From: an uncultured Oscillospiraceae bacterium
GTDB taxonomy: Bacteria > Bacillota > Clostridia > Oscillospirales > Oscillospiraceae
NCBI GenBank assembly: GCA_947624985.1
Contig: CANQMO010000009.1
Coordinates: 28,376 to 92,375 of the forward strand
Direction: 5' to 3'
Length of the DNA stretch: 64,000 nt
Made by a program: the position numbers and the translations under genes. Shown here one piece after another: positions 8,438 to 15,980 of this stretch. Under the pieces are notes generated by a model. That model saw only the letters and a list, made by a program, of their open reading frames with translations, ran no database searches and was not told where the DNA came from. How positions within the stretch are numbered: the first letter of the stretch is position 1; each line of letters opens with the position of its first letter.

Positions 8438-9253
8438 TTACTTCTTTTTTGCAGCTACAACATAATCAAACGTTGTATCCTTATTATAAAATGGTCGCTG
8501 TGTCTTTGCAAGCGCAGTGATGATCCGATAGGGGATAAAGCGGTGTAAACGGTACTGTTTGGAAACGATAAGTCCCGTCTCTCTGGTTTTCGCTTCCATG
8601 GTCATCGCCTTATTCTTCCGAAAAAGCTTAAAGCGCGATCGTATGCCCAGGGGCCAAAATAGCGTCAGCACAGGATAACCGACGCTCTCGATACAGATAT
8701 CCTCAAATCCGCACCGCTCCAATAGCGCCTTCAGGTCATCCCCCTCATAGCGCCGGTAATGCCCGCCGACTTCGTCCAATCGGCTCCAGTGTTTCATGTG
8801 AGCCGGTACGGACAAAACGATCATACCTCCACTTTTCAACAGCGCCGCCCACTCCCGAAGCGTGGCCTCATCATCCTGCGCGTGCTCAAGGACTTCATAC
8901 GCTCCTAAAACGTCATAGCGTCCGATGTCCGACTCATCCGTGTCCGACTTGCAGGCAAACACGGTCTCTTCCTCGTTATAGATCTTTTCAACATTGTCCA
9001 GCGCTTCCCGGGACCAGTCCGTGACCGTACACGAATACCCCATCTGGAAAAACTCATAGTCGATCGCCGCCGTCCCGCAGCCCACACCCAGATAAGAGCG
9101 TACCACCGGGTCATTTCGATCCGCAGCCGCCGGTCCACACCGGGCAACGGCGTCAAGCACCGCCTGACGGCGGAATATCGTACCCGGCCCGGGCGCGAAC
9201 TGCGCGGCGTCGTTGAACACACCGCCTTTTGCCGGGTCATAAACAAGGCTCAT
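8438..9253 (-). CDS. Class I SAM-dependent methyltransferase (UbiG-like), intact paralogue
   Basis: A 271-residue methyltransferase with motif I as YLGVGCGTAAIDYEF near residue 55, the acidic strand as TVTDWSREALDNV, motif II as GAYEVLEHAQDDE and the motif III strand SGGMIVLSVPAHMKHW. It continues with GGHYRRYEGDDL. Compared with usual UbiG-like enzymes the first glycine loop reads GVGCG rather than G-x-G-x-G, still acceptable. It is the intact relative of the frameshifted gene at 5712-6472 and guided reconstruction of that gene. It lies just downstream of GT4 in the same transcript and two bases before it ends, so translation is probably coupled. Likely modifies a sugar in the surface glycan; the substrate is unknown. 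Confidence 0.85.
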   Translation of the reverse strand: MSLVYDPAKGGVFNDAAQFAPGPGTIFRRQAVLDAVARCGPAAADRNDPVVRSYLGVGCGTAAIDYEFFQMGYSCTVTDWSREALDNVEKIYNEEETVFACKSDTDESDIGRYDVLGAYEVLEHAQDDEATLREWAALLKSGGMIVLSVPAHMKHWSRLDEVGGHYRRYEGDDLKALLERCGFEDICIESVGYPVLTLFWPLGIRSRFKLFRKNKAMTMEAKTRETGLIVSKQYRLHRFIPYRIITALAKTQRPFYNKDTTFDYVVAAKKK

Positions 9254-9254
9254 A

Positions 9255-10388
9255 TCATATCGTCCCTTTCAACCCCTCGACCGTCTCGTTCATCCGGTCC
9301 CAGGAGTATTTGTACGCCTCTTTTCGGATACCCTCCCGGAACGTCTCCGCCTTATCCTCCGCGAAGAAGCGGACCACCGCCGCCCCCAGCGCTTCGTCGT
9401 CTCCGGGCGGCGTCACGAAGCCGGTTACCCCGTCCAGGACCACCTCCGGCAGACCGCCCACCGCCGTGGCCACCACCGGCTTTTCAAAGCCGTAAGCTAT
9501 CTGGACGATACCGCTCTGGGTGGCGCTCTCATAGGGCAGCACCACCACATCGCTGGCCGCGAAATAGGGCTCCACCTCCCGGTCCGGCAGATAGCCGTCC
9601 ACGATGGTCAGCGCCTCCTGTGGGATGCCGGTCTGGCCGATCAGGTCCAGATAATCCTGCTTGTCCCCCTCGAAGAACTCACCCACCACCAGAAGATGAG
9701 CCTTTGGCCTGGCCGCCAGTATGGCGGGCATGGCCCGCAGCAGGTGTTTCAGGCCCTTGTAGCTTCGGATGAAGCCGAAGAAAAGCAGTATCTCCTCATC
9801 GGCCCCCAGGCCAAGCTGCTCCCGGGCCTGGGCCCGGCTCATGCCCCGCAGCCGGAAGGCGTTGTATGTCGGGTGTACCACCCGGCGGATATGCTCCGCT
9901 CTCACCAGCGAGCGCAGGTCCCGCTCGTCCTGGGCCGACTGCACGATGAATCCGTCCCCCTGCCGCAGTACCATCCGGGACAGCAGCTTCTTGCAGGGGA
10001 AGCCCTCGTGGGGCAGCACGTTGTGGCAGCAGAAGATCACCTTTATGCGCCGTTTCAGCATTTTCAATATGCTCCAGTAGGCCGGCGCGAAAAAGGGGTG
10101 CCACCACTGCACGATCACGAGCTCGGGCTCCAGCGCGTTGACGCGCCGGGCGGCGGATATCCAGCTGAACGGGTTGACGGTGTTGATCCAGTACCGCGCG
10201 TCGGGAGCCTTGAACGTGTCATTGGCAAAGTCCTTCTGCTCGTTTTTATACAAAAGCTTCGGATATTGCAGGCAGAACGATACGTTCACCACCTGGTGGT
10301 CCCTGGCCAGGTTCTGGCTCATAAGCCCCGTGTACTGGGCGATACCGCCCCGATAGGGATACACCGGCCCTATGACCACGATCTTCAA
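9255..10388 (-). CDS. Glycosyltransferase family 4
   Basis: A 377-residue GT-B fold transferase. The N-terminal glycine-rich loop is PVYPYRGGIAQYT (residues 8-20), the domain linker is FFGFIRSYKGLKHLL near residue 215, and the donor site carries PYESATQSGIVQIAYGFEKP with the E-x7-E-like pattern near residues 285-300. The start is TTG at 10388: the preceding GT2 gene ends in TGA overlapping it (TTGA), with GGAGGAG five bases upstream. It is as G+C-rich as the backbone, unlike the methyltransferase and GT-C genes around it. It should add an activated sugar (UDP or GDP donor) to a lipid-linked glycan or glycolipid on the cytoplasmic face; the sugar cannot be named from sequence. Confidence 0.88.
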   Translation of the reverse strand: MKIVVIGPVYPYRGGIAQYTGLMSQNLARDHQVVNVSFCLQYPKLLYKNEQKDFANDTFKAPDARYWINTVNPFSWISAARRVNALEPELVIVQWWHPFFAPAYWSILKMLKRRIKVIFCCHNVLPHEGFPCKKLLSRMVLRQGDGFIVQSAQDERDLRSLVRAEHIRRVVHPTYNAFRLRGMSRAQAREQLGLGADEEILLFFGFIRSYKGLKHLLRAMPAILAARPKAHLLVVGEFFEGDKQDYLDLIGQTGIPQEALTIVDGYLPDREVEPYFAASDVVVLPYESATQSGIVQIAYGFEKPVVATAVGGLPEVVLDGVTGFVTPPGDDEALGAAVVRFFAEDKAETFREGIRKEAYKYSWDRMNETVEGLKGTI

Positions 10389-11371
10389 TTCTTCTCCTCC
10401 CGGTCCGGCAGCATCTCGCCAGTGGGCTCGCCGCTGCCGCAGTCCATCTTCCGCACCCGGTACTGCACGTCCTCCAGTATCTTCCGGTTAGAGGCGATGA
10501 GATCGGACAAAAGGCCCATCACGATGGTCTGGAAGCCGATGACGATCAAAATGGCCGCCAGGATCAGCGACTGGATATGGCCGCCGCCGGAGCCGGACGC
10601 GGCATAGCACAAAAACCTTATGCCGATCAGCCCGCCCATGGTGAACAGTATGCCGCCCAGGATCGTGAAGAATTTCAAGGGCCGGTACATGAGGAAGGAC
10701 CGCACGATCACCGAGGCGGACCGCTTCATATACCGCCACATGCTGGTGAACAGCCGGGACGGCCGGGTCTCCCCGTTCGTGCGGATGGGCACGGACGTCA
10801 TGGCCAGCCGGTCGTTGCCCGCCTGGATGATGGTCTCCAGGGTGTAGGTGTACGCGTTCGTCACATTCAGGCGCAGCGCCGCCTCCCGGGAGTAAGCCCT
10901 AAAGCCGCTGGGCGCGTCGGGTATTTTCGTCCCGCTGGCCACCCGGACCACCCAGCTTCCCAGGTGCTGGAATTTTTTCTTCTTCCAGGAGAAGTGTTCC
11001 GTCTGGTCGATGGGCCGCTCGCCCACCACGATGTCCGCCTCCCCGTCCAGAATGGGCCGCACCAGCTTTTCGATGTCGGCACCGCAGTACTGGTTGTCCG
11101 CGTCGGTGTTGACGATGATGTCCGCGCCCAGGTGCAGGCAGGCGTCCAGCCCCGCCATGAACCCTTTGGCCAGGCCCTTGTTCTGCTTGAAGGACACCAC
11201 ATGGTGGACGCCGAGCTGCCGGGCCACCTCCACCGTGCGGTCGCGGCTGCCGTCGTTGATGATGAGATACTCTATCTCGTCGATACCGTCGATATGCCGG
11301 GGCAGGTCCCGGACGGTCACGCCTAAGGTCTCCTCCTCGTTGTAGCAGGGGATCTGAATGATGAGTTTCAT
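10385..11371 (-). CDS. Glycosyltransferase family 2, DPM1/GtrB-like polyprenyl-phosphate sugar synthase
   Basis: A GT-A transferase of 328 residues with two C-terminal membrane segments. IPCYNEEETLG begins at residue 5, INDGSRDRT and NTDADNQY supply the nucleotide and metal site, and SGFRAYSREAALRL marks the acceptor region. The tail holds hydrophobic helices and a short charged end. This arrangement is that of dolichyl/polyprenyl-phosphate mannose or glucose synthases, which load a sugar on undecaprenyl phosphate for use outside. ATG 11371 lies eight bases after the stop of the upstream gene; an in-frame TTG at 11398 is less likely. It probably supplies the donors used by the GT-C-like proteins upstream and the flippase-like protein downstream. 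Confidence 0.85.
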   Translation of the reverse strand: MKLIIQIPCYNEEETLGVTVRDLPRHIDGIDEIEYLIINDGSRDRTVEVARQLGVHHVVSFKQNKGLAKGFMAGLDACLHLGADIIVNTDADNQYCGADIEKLVRPILDGEADIVVGERPIDQTEHFSWKKKKFQHLGSWVVRVASGTKIPDAPSGFRAYSREAALRLNVTNAYTYTLETIIQAGNDRLAMTSVPIRTNGETRPSRLFTSMWRYMKRSASVIVRSFLMYRPLKFFTILGGILFTMGGLIGIRFLCYAASGSGGGHIQSLILAAILIVIGFQTIVMGLLSDLIASNRKILEDVQYRVRKMDCGSGEPTGEMLPDREEKN

Positions 11372-11378
11372 GTCTCTC

Positions 11379-13913
11379 TTACCCGTCCGTTCTTTCAAAT
11401 GTGATCTTATCTATGAAAAGACCCAGCTGGCGGGTGTCGCCGCCGCCGTAATCCGCCGGCGACCACAGTTCCTCGCAGGTGATGGAGACTGTATTCGTGC
11501 CGGCATATTCATACGTCTCCGGGATGTCAAAACGATAGCTGGCCGTTCCTGCCGTGTCACTGTCGATCACAATGCTTCCAAGCTTGTGATCGTTTAGGTA
11601 CACGTCTGCCAGATAACTGCCCCTCTCCGCAATGACGCCCGCTGGGAGCACATTGCTTATATCCACGGTCAGAACATGATCCCCCTCCGGCAGGAAGCAG
11701 TCCACCGTCGCGGTGGTCTGATTCATCCACCGGCCTATACCCTCCACAAAGGAAAATCCCGTCGTCGCAAAGGTCCCGCCGTCCGTGCCAAGAGAGTATT
11801 CAAGAGATGTCTCTTTCGCCAGTGTAAACCCGTATACGTCATATGTGATACCGCTGCGGGTCTGCAAAAGGAACTCAAGACCCGCCACCGTTTCGTCCAG
11901 CGTAACAGGGACCGTCACATGCAGGCGCCCGCTGTTTACCATGTCCTCTGTGAGAACAGTCTCCCCGAAAAACGCCTCATGGCCGCCGGAATAGACCTGT
12001 AACGCGCCATAATCATTAAGGCCCTCCGCGCCGCTTATGGAGATCTCCGCCTCCAACTCATAGCTACCGGCGCCCAGACTTATAAAGGGTCCGGAGATCG
12101 CGTAGCCCTCGTTCACAGCCTCGACGTGGATATGGTCCGGAGCCAGACTGGCTCCTTCTCCCAGATTGAACCGGTCCAGGGGGACCGCCACGGTCCCAAC
12201 GGCTTTGCCGGTCACATGGATCATTACACAGTCGCTTCCGGCAAGGACGATCTCGCTGTCCACACTGAAGCCCTGTCTCAGATAGTCGTTGAGCGAAATG
12301 ATGGCATAGTATTCATCCTCCGGGATACTTTCCAGCGTATAAGCATTGTCGTATTGCAGCGGGATATCGATGAGCATCGTCTGGAAATAGGATTGCCAGT
12401 TCCCCCCCCTCAAAACATATAGAGGCGTATCCCCGGTATCGAATTCCTTGATGGACTCGATCAGATCGTTTTCCTTGCTGTAACTGATATGGGTGCTCAT
12501 CATACCGGCAACCAGACCGAGTGCCGGCCCGAGCCACAGCGCCGCGAACAGTATCAGGACCGCATAATTGAGCGCGCGGCGGTTCCTCATAAAGCACCGC
12601 ACCGCAAATGCCCCGGCAACGCAAAAAAGCATCCCCGAATAAATATAGTCGGAAAATGTATGCTGGAAAAATGACAGGCCCGGAGCATTGATCACCGAGA
12701 ATATCGAATTGCTGGCCTTCTGCAATGTTTGATCTGCGATCAGGGCCAGCAGTATCGCGCCCGTCGCCCACGCCAGGACCTGCCAGCAGCTTACGGCCTC
12801 ATCCTTATTGACGAACGCGCTCAAAAAGCCGTATCCGATCGTCATAATGACCACAGGCTCTGTGTATCTTCCGTAAAAAATACAGTCGATCCGCACTACG
12901 CTGATCGGTTGCGATCCTATAAATATAGACGAGACCGCCAGCGTTCCACAGAACGACAGCAAGAGCCACATCTCCATCGACACGTTTTCCATGTCATGGG
13001 AAGCGACAGCCTTTACGATCCGCCGGATCATATAATACAGCGTCAGAGGGAGCATTCCGAAAGACGCCACGCAAAAATAGAAAAACTGGCTGCAAAAAAC
13101 GCAGAACAGATTCTCAAGTCCTGACCAAAACGTCATCTGACGCGCGTTCACGAAAATACTCCCCAGATCATTACCGGCTAAAGGCGCTCCCTTCCACGTG
13201 ATCTCCATGGCGCACCTTTTCAAGACATTGGAAATGACGAAGCAGGCAACCAAAGCCGCCAGAAACGCGGCAAAGCTCTTTCTGTCGGTCGCTTTGGCAA
13301 AAAACAGCGCCGCAACGACGATGACGCCGGCGATGACGACAGCGATCATCCTGTTGTGGCATGTATAGAGATAACAGAGCGCGGCGCCGAACAGGATCGC
13401 CCGGCATACCGTTTTCTTTTGCAGGAACCGGTAGAGCAGGAGCGTTGCGAGCGTGAAAACAAACAGAAGGTATGTCTCGCTCCAGGCCATGCGCGTATGC
13501 AGCACGACCGACGGATAGAAACACACGCATGCCGAGACCGCGGTGATCAGGATCTTATCCACCGACTTAAAGATCGACCTCAGCATATGCCGCTGCATGA
13601 GAAATACCGCCACGACCAGAAGCGCGTTTATGACGTTGACGGAGCGGTAAATGACCGTCATATCCGAGAACAGCAAAAACAGCGGCACCAGGACTATGCT
13701 CCATCCATAGCTGAACCAGGGGCTGTGCGACATGACCTCATGCCAGTCTTTCCCGGCAAAGGACGCGGCGTGTCCCAAATACCCCAGCTCATCGTCAAGC
13801 ATATGCGGGCCATTGAGATCGGAGATGTACCTGATATTGATCAAAAAGATAACGACACACAAAAGCGCTGTGAGTATCTTATCGAAGCTGGTCTTATCTA
13901 TTGACTTTCTCAT
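11379..13913 (-). CDS. GT-C-like membrane glycosyltransferase with exposed C-terminal beta domain (carries G8 tract)
   Basis: An 844-residue polytopic protein. The first outer loop has the acidic motif HMLDDELGYLGHAASFAG, the position where PMT/ArnT-type GT-C enzymes carry catalytic Asp/Glu, and about a dozen hydrophobic segments follow up to residue 470. The last third is extracytoplasmic, beta-rich and ends LFIDKITFERTDG; the same ending occurs in the gene at 15981. A G8 tract (12409-12402) encodes RGG at the start of this domain, in frame here. Start ATG 13913 is set by AGGAGG seven bases upstream. It is very similar to the 14132-15877 gene across the membrane part. Likely transfers a sugar from polyprenyl phosphate to a surface glycan; donor and acceptor are unknown. 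Confidence 0.78.
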   Translation of the reverse strand: MRKSIDKTSFDKILTALLCVVIFLINIRYISDLNGPHMLDDELGYLGHAASFAGKDWHEVMSHSPWFSYGWSIVLVPLFLLFSDMTVIYRSVNVINALLVVAVFLMQRHMLRSIFKSVDKILITAVSACVCFYPSVVLHTRMAWSETYLLFVFTLATLLLYRFLQKKTVCRAILFGAALCYLYTCHNRMIAVVIAGVIVVAALFFAKATDRKSFAAFLAALVACFVISNVLKRCAMEITWKGAPLAGNDLGSIFVNARQMTFWSGLENLFCVFCSQFFYFCVASFGMLPLTLYYMIRRIVKAVASHDMENVSMEMWLLLSFCGTLAVSSIFIGSQPISVVRIDCIFYGRYTEPVVIMTIGYGFLSAFVNKDEAVSCWQVLAWATGAILLALIADQTLQKASNSIFSVINAPGLSFFQHTFSDYIYSGMLFCVAGAFAVRCFMRNRRALNYAVLILFAALWLGPALGLVAGMMSTHISYSKENDLIESIKEFDTGDTPLYVLRGGNWQSYFQTMLIDIPLQYDNAYTLESIPEDEYYAIISLNDYLRQGFSVDSEIVLAGSDCVMIHVTGKAVGTVAVPLDRFNLGEGASLAPDHIHVEAVNEGYAISGPFISLGAGSYELEAEISISGAEGLNDYGALQVYSGGHEAFFGETVLTEDMVNSGRLHVTVPVTLDETVAGLEFLLQTRSGITYDVYGFTLAKETSLEYSLGTDGGTFATTGFSFVEGIGRWMNQTTATVDCFLPEGDHVLTVDISNVLPAGVIAERGSYLADVYLNDHKLGSIVIDSDTAGTASYRFDIPETYEYAGTNTVSITCEELWSPADYGGGDTRQLGLFIDKITFERTDG
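12402..12409 (-). repeat. Poly-G tract (G8, in frame) in GT-C-like gene
   Basis: Eight G on the coding strand encode R-G-G before NWQS. The paralogue at 14132 has D-N-G at the same place with no tract, so the run is not demanded by the protein. Confidence 0.9.
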
Positions 13914-14014
13914 GTGCCCCTCCTGTACGATCATGCCCCGGTCCGCCGGCGCCTGTTTTCACATATCCCGTCACACGGCGGACGATCCGTTCCTTGTCCA
14001 TAGGCATTTAGAGC

Positions 14015-14043
14015 ATTTTACCATATATTTTCTCCGATTACAA
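14015..14043 (-). promoter_or_regulatory. Promoter for the 13.9-3.46 kb minus transcript
   Basis: On the minus strand TTGTAA (14043-14038), 17 bases and TAAAAT (14020-14015). An almost identical promoter with the same spacer pattern precedes the paralogue at 18.3 kb. Confidence 0.7.
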
Positions 14044-14071
14044 GGCTCTTTGGCCTCACTTCATCACCAGC

Positions 14072-14110
14072 GCGAGGAAGAAGCCCCCTGTCCGGGGGTT
14101 TCTTCCTCGC
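14072..14110 (-). terminator. Strong hairpin after the 14132 gene
   Basis: A 17-pair stem (GCGAGGAAGAA, then CCCCC, with complement) immediately downstream of the stop at 14132. It lacks a T run on the minus strand, so it may be a weak terminator or an mRNA-end stabiliser. Part of its sequence recurs at 18362-18400. Confidence 0.6.
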
Positions 14111-14131
14111 CATGCCGTATGGATCCGCCTC

Positions 14132-15877
14132 CTAAGAGACCGTATCTGCTTCGATATTTTTGTGCGTAACATGTATAAAGGCATTGTCCACGCTTTCCGC
14201 AACGATCCGGCTGTCCACGCCGGCGCTCTGTCCGGCGTAATCCTCAAGCGTAACGATAGCATAGTACTCTTCATCCGGTATCGTTTCCAGCGTATGATCA
14301 CGGTCATACTTCAAAGTCATATCCATGAGCATAGACTGAAAAAAGGACTGCCAGTTCCCGTTATCCAGGACGTACACCGGACATTCGCCGACGTCATAGT
14401 TTTCGATCGTATCAATAAGCTCGGACTCTTCTCTGTACCGGCTCTGCACACCGACGATATCCCGGATCGGAAAACCCGCATTTACGATCCCGAACACAGC
14501 GAGCAGCGTCATCGCGATATAACTCACCGCCCGGCGGCTTCTCATCGAACGCCATATGGCATAAAATCCCAATATGCCGAAAAAAGCGGCCGCGAAAACA
14601 AAATCCGGAAAAAAGCCGTTGACGTAGGGAGAGAGGCCGGGTGCGTTTATCCTGTGGAAAAGCGGCTCGGCAACGCTCTTGACCGTGCACCTCGCGGCCA
14701 ACGCGCAAACCGCCACAGTGAACATATACGCCGGCATATATGAGCGGCCCGTCGCCTCCTCTTTATCCGAAAGCATGCGCAACAATCCGTATCCGATCAT
14801 GATTATCGTCAAAGGTTCAACATATCTTCCGTAAAAGATATTGTCGATCCGCAGCCGGCTGATATCTTGCCTCATCCCCATGAACATAGCCGAAACGGCC
14901 AACACCCCGCAAAACGACAGCGTGAACCAGATTTCCATCGCCGCGTCTTGAATGCTGCGGGCTCTCGCCTTTTGGACGATCCGCCGGAACATATAAAACA
15001 GCCCCACCGGAACGATACCGAAGGAAGATATACACATGTTGAAGGATTGGCAGCACAGAACGCCAAGAAAATTCAAAACGACTTTCACAGAGAGGGGCCA
15101 CAGTCTTTCAAAGACCGCTCCCGCGCTGTTGCCGGTAGGCGCTTCGCCCTTCCAGGTGATGGATATGGCAACGCGGTTAAATATCCTGAAAGCGACTGCA
15201 AACACGACGAACGTCGCTATAAATATCGCCAAGAGCTTTCCATTGATCTTTTTCTTGAAAAACAGGATCGCAAATATAATGACGCCTGTGATCAGAACCG
15301 GCAGCATTCTGTTGTGGCAGATGTACAGATAATTCAAAAGCGCCCCGAATAGAACGACCCGGCTTACCTTCGCTTCCTGTAGAATCTGCTGTAGCAGCAG
15401 CGTAACGGCAGTAAATATGAACAGCACCCATGTCTCGCTCCACGCAATGCACGCGTGTATCAGAACAGACGGGTAAAAGCATACGCAGGCGGAGACCGCC
15501 GTGACCAAAAAACCGTCTGCTGTTTTAAACCATCCTCTCAGCAATCGCCGTTGCATGAGAAATACCGCCGCTATCAACAGTGCGTTTATGACATTGACGC
15601 AGCGGTAGATCACCGTCATATCCGAAAACAGAAAAAACAGCGGCGCCAGGACCAGGCTCCACCCATAGCTGTACCAGTTGCTGTGGCGCATGACCTCGTG
15701 CCAGTCCAGTCCGGCGAACGACGCCGCGTGTGCAAGATATCCCAATTCGTCATCAAATATATGCGGCCCGTAGAGAGCGCCGATATTCCTGATATTGAAC
15801 AGGAAGATAACCACGGCCAGAACAGCCGTGAGCGCGGTGCAAGGATCGATATTCTTTTTTCTCATATAACGTCGCAT
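14132..15877 (-). CDS. GT-C-like membrane glycosyltransferase, short paralogue
   Basis: About 581 residues from ATG 15877 (an ATG at 15865 is also possible; longer in-frame extension to 15997 lacks a ribosome site). The first outer loop reads HIFDDELGYLAHAASFAG, nearly identical to the 11379 gene, and the following membrane segments align position by position (SWYSYGWSLVLAPLF-like, then VIYRCVNVINALL). It ends shortly after the last membrane helix (YVLDNGNWQSFFQ, then IHVTHKN) and so lacks the long C-terminal beta domain of its two neighbours. It also has no poly-G run. It probably uses a polyprenyl-phosphate sugar donor like its relatives. The naturally short form suggests the beta domain is dispensable for the membrane reaction; that is inference. 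Confidence 0.76.
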   Translation of the reverse strand: MRRYMRKKNIDPCTALTAVLAVVIFLFNIRNIGALYGPHIFDDELGYLAHAASFAGLDWHEVMRHSNWYSYGWSLVLAPLFFLFSDMTVIYRCVNVINALLIAAVFLMQRRLLRGWFKTADGFLVTAVSACVCFYPSVLIHACIAWSETWVLFIFTAVTLLLQQILQEAKVSRVVLFGALLNYLYICHNRMLPVLITGVIIFAILFFKKKINGKLLAIFIATFVVFAVAFRIFNRVAISITWKGEAPTGNSAGAVFERLWPLSVKVVLNFLGVLCCQSFNMCISSFGIVPVGLFYMFRRIVQKARARSIQDAAMEIWFTLSFCGVLAVSAMFMGMRQDISRLRIDNIFYGRYVEPLTIIMIGYGLLRMLSDKEEATGRSYMPAYMFTVAVCALAARCTVKSVAEPLFHRINAPGLSPYVNGFFPDFVFAAAFFGILGFYAIWRSMRSRRAVSYIAMTLLAVFGIVNAGFPIRDIVGVQSRYREESELIDTIENYDVGECPVYVLDNGNWQSFFQSMLMDMTLKYDRDHTLETIPDEEYYAIVTLEDYAGQSAGVDSRIVAESVDNAFIHVTHKNIEADTVS

Positions 15878-15900
15878 CGCCTTTCTGCGCGAAAATATGC

Positions 15901-15923
15901 GGGCCGCATGGAGACTGCGGCCC
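15901..15923. other. Hairpin between two GT-C genes
   Basis: An eight-pair stem, GGGCCGCA with TGCGGCCC and a seven-base loop, lies in the roughly 100-base gap between the 15981 gene and the 14132 gene. On the minus strand it is followed by GCATATTTTC, so it may attenuate or process the transcript. Confidence 0.55.
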
Positions 15924-15980
15924 TGGTCGGTCCGCGTCGATCCTTTTCCAAAGAATTGGGCCGACTGTACCACGGCCTGA

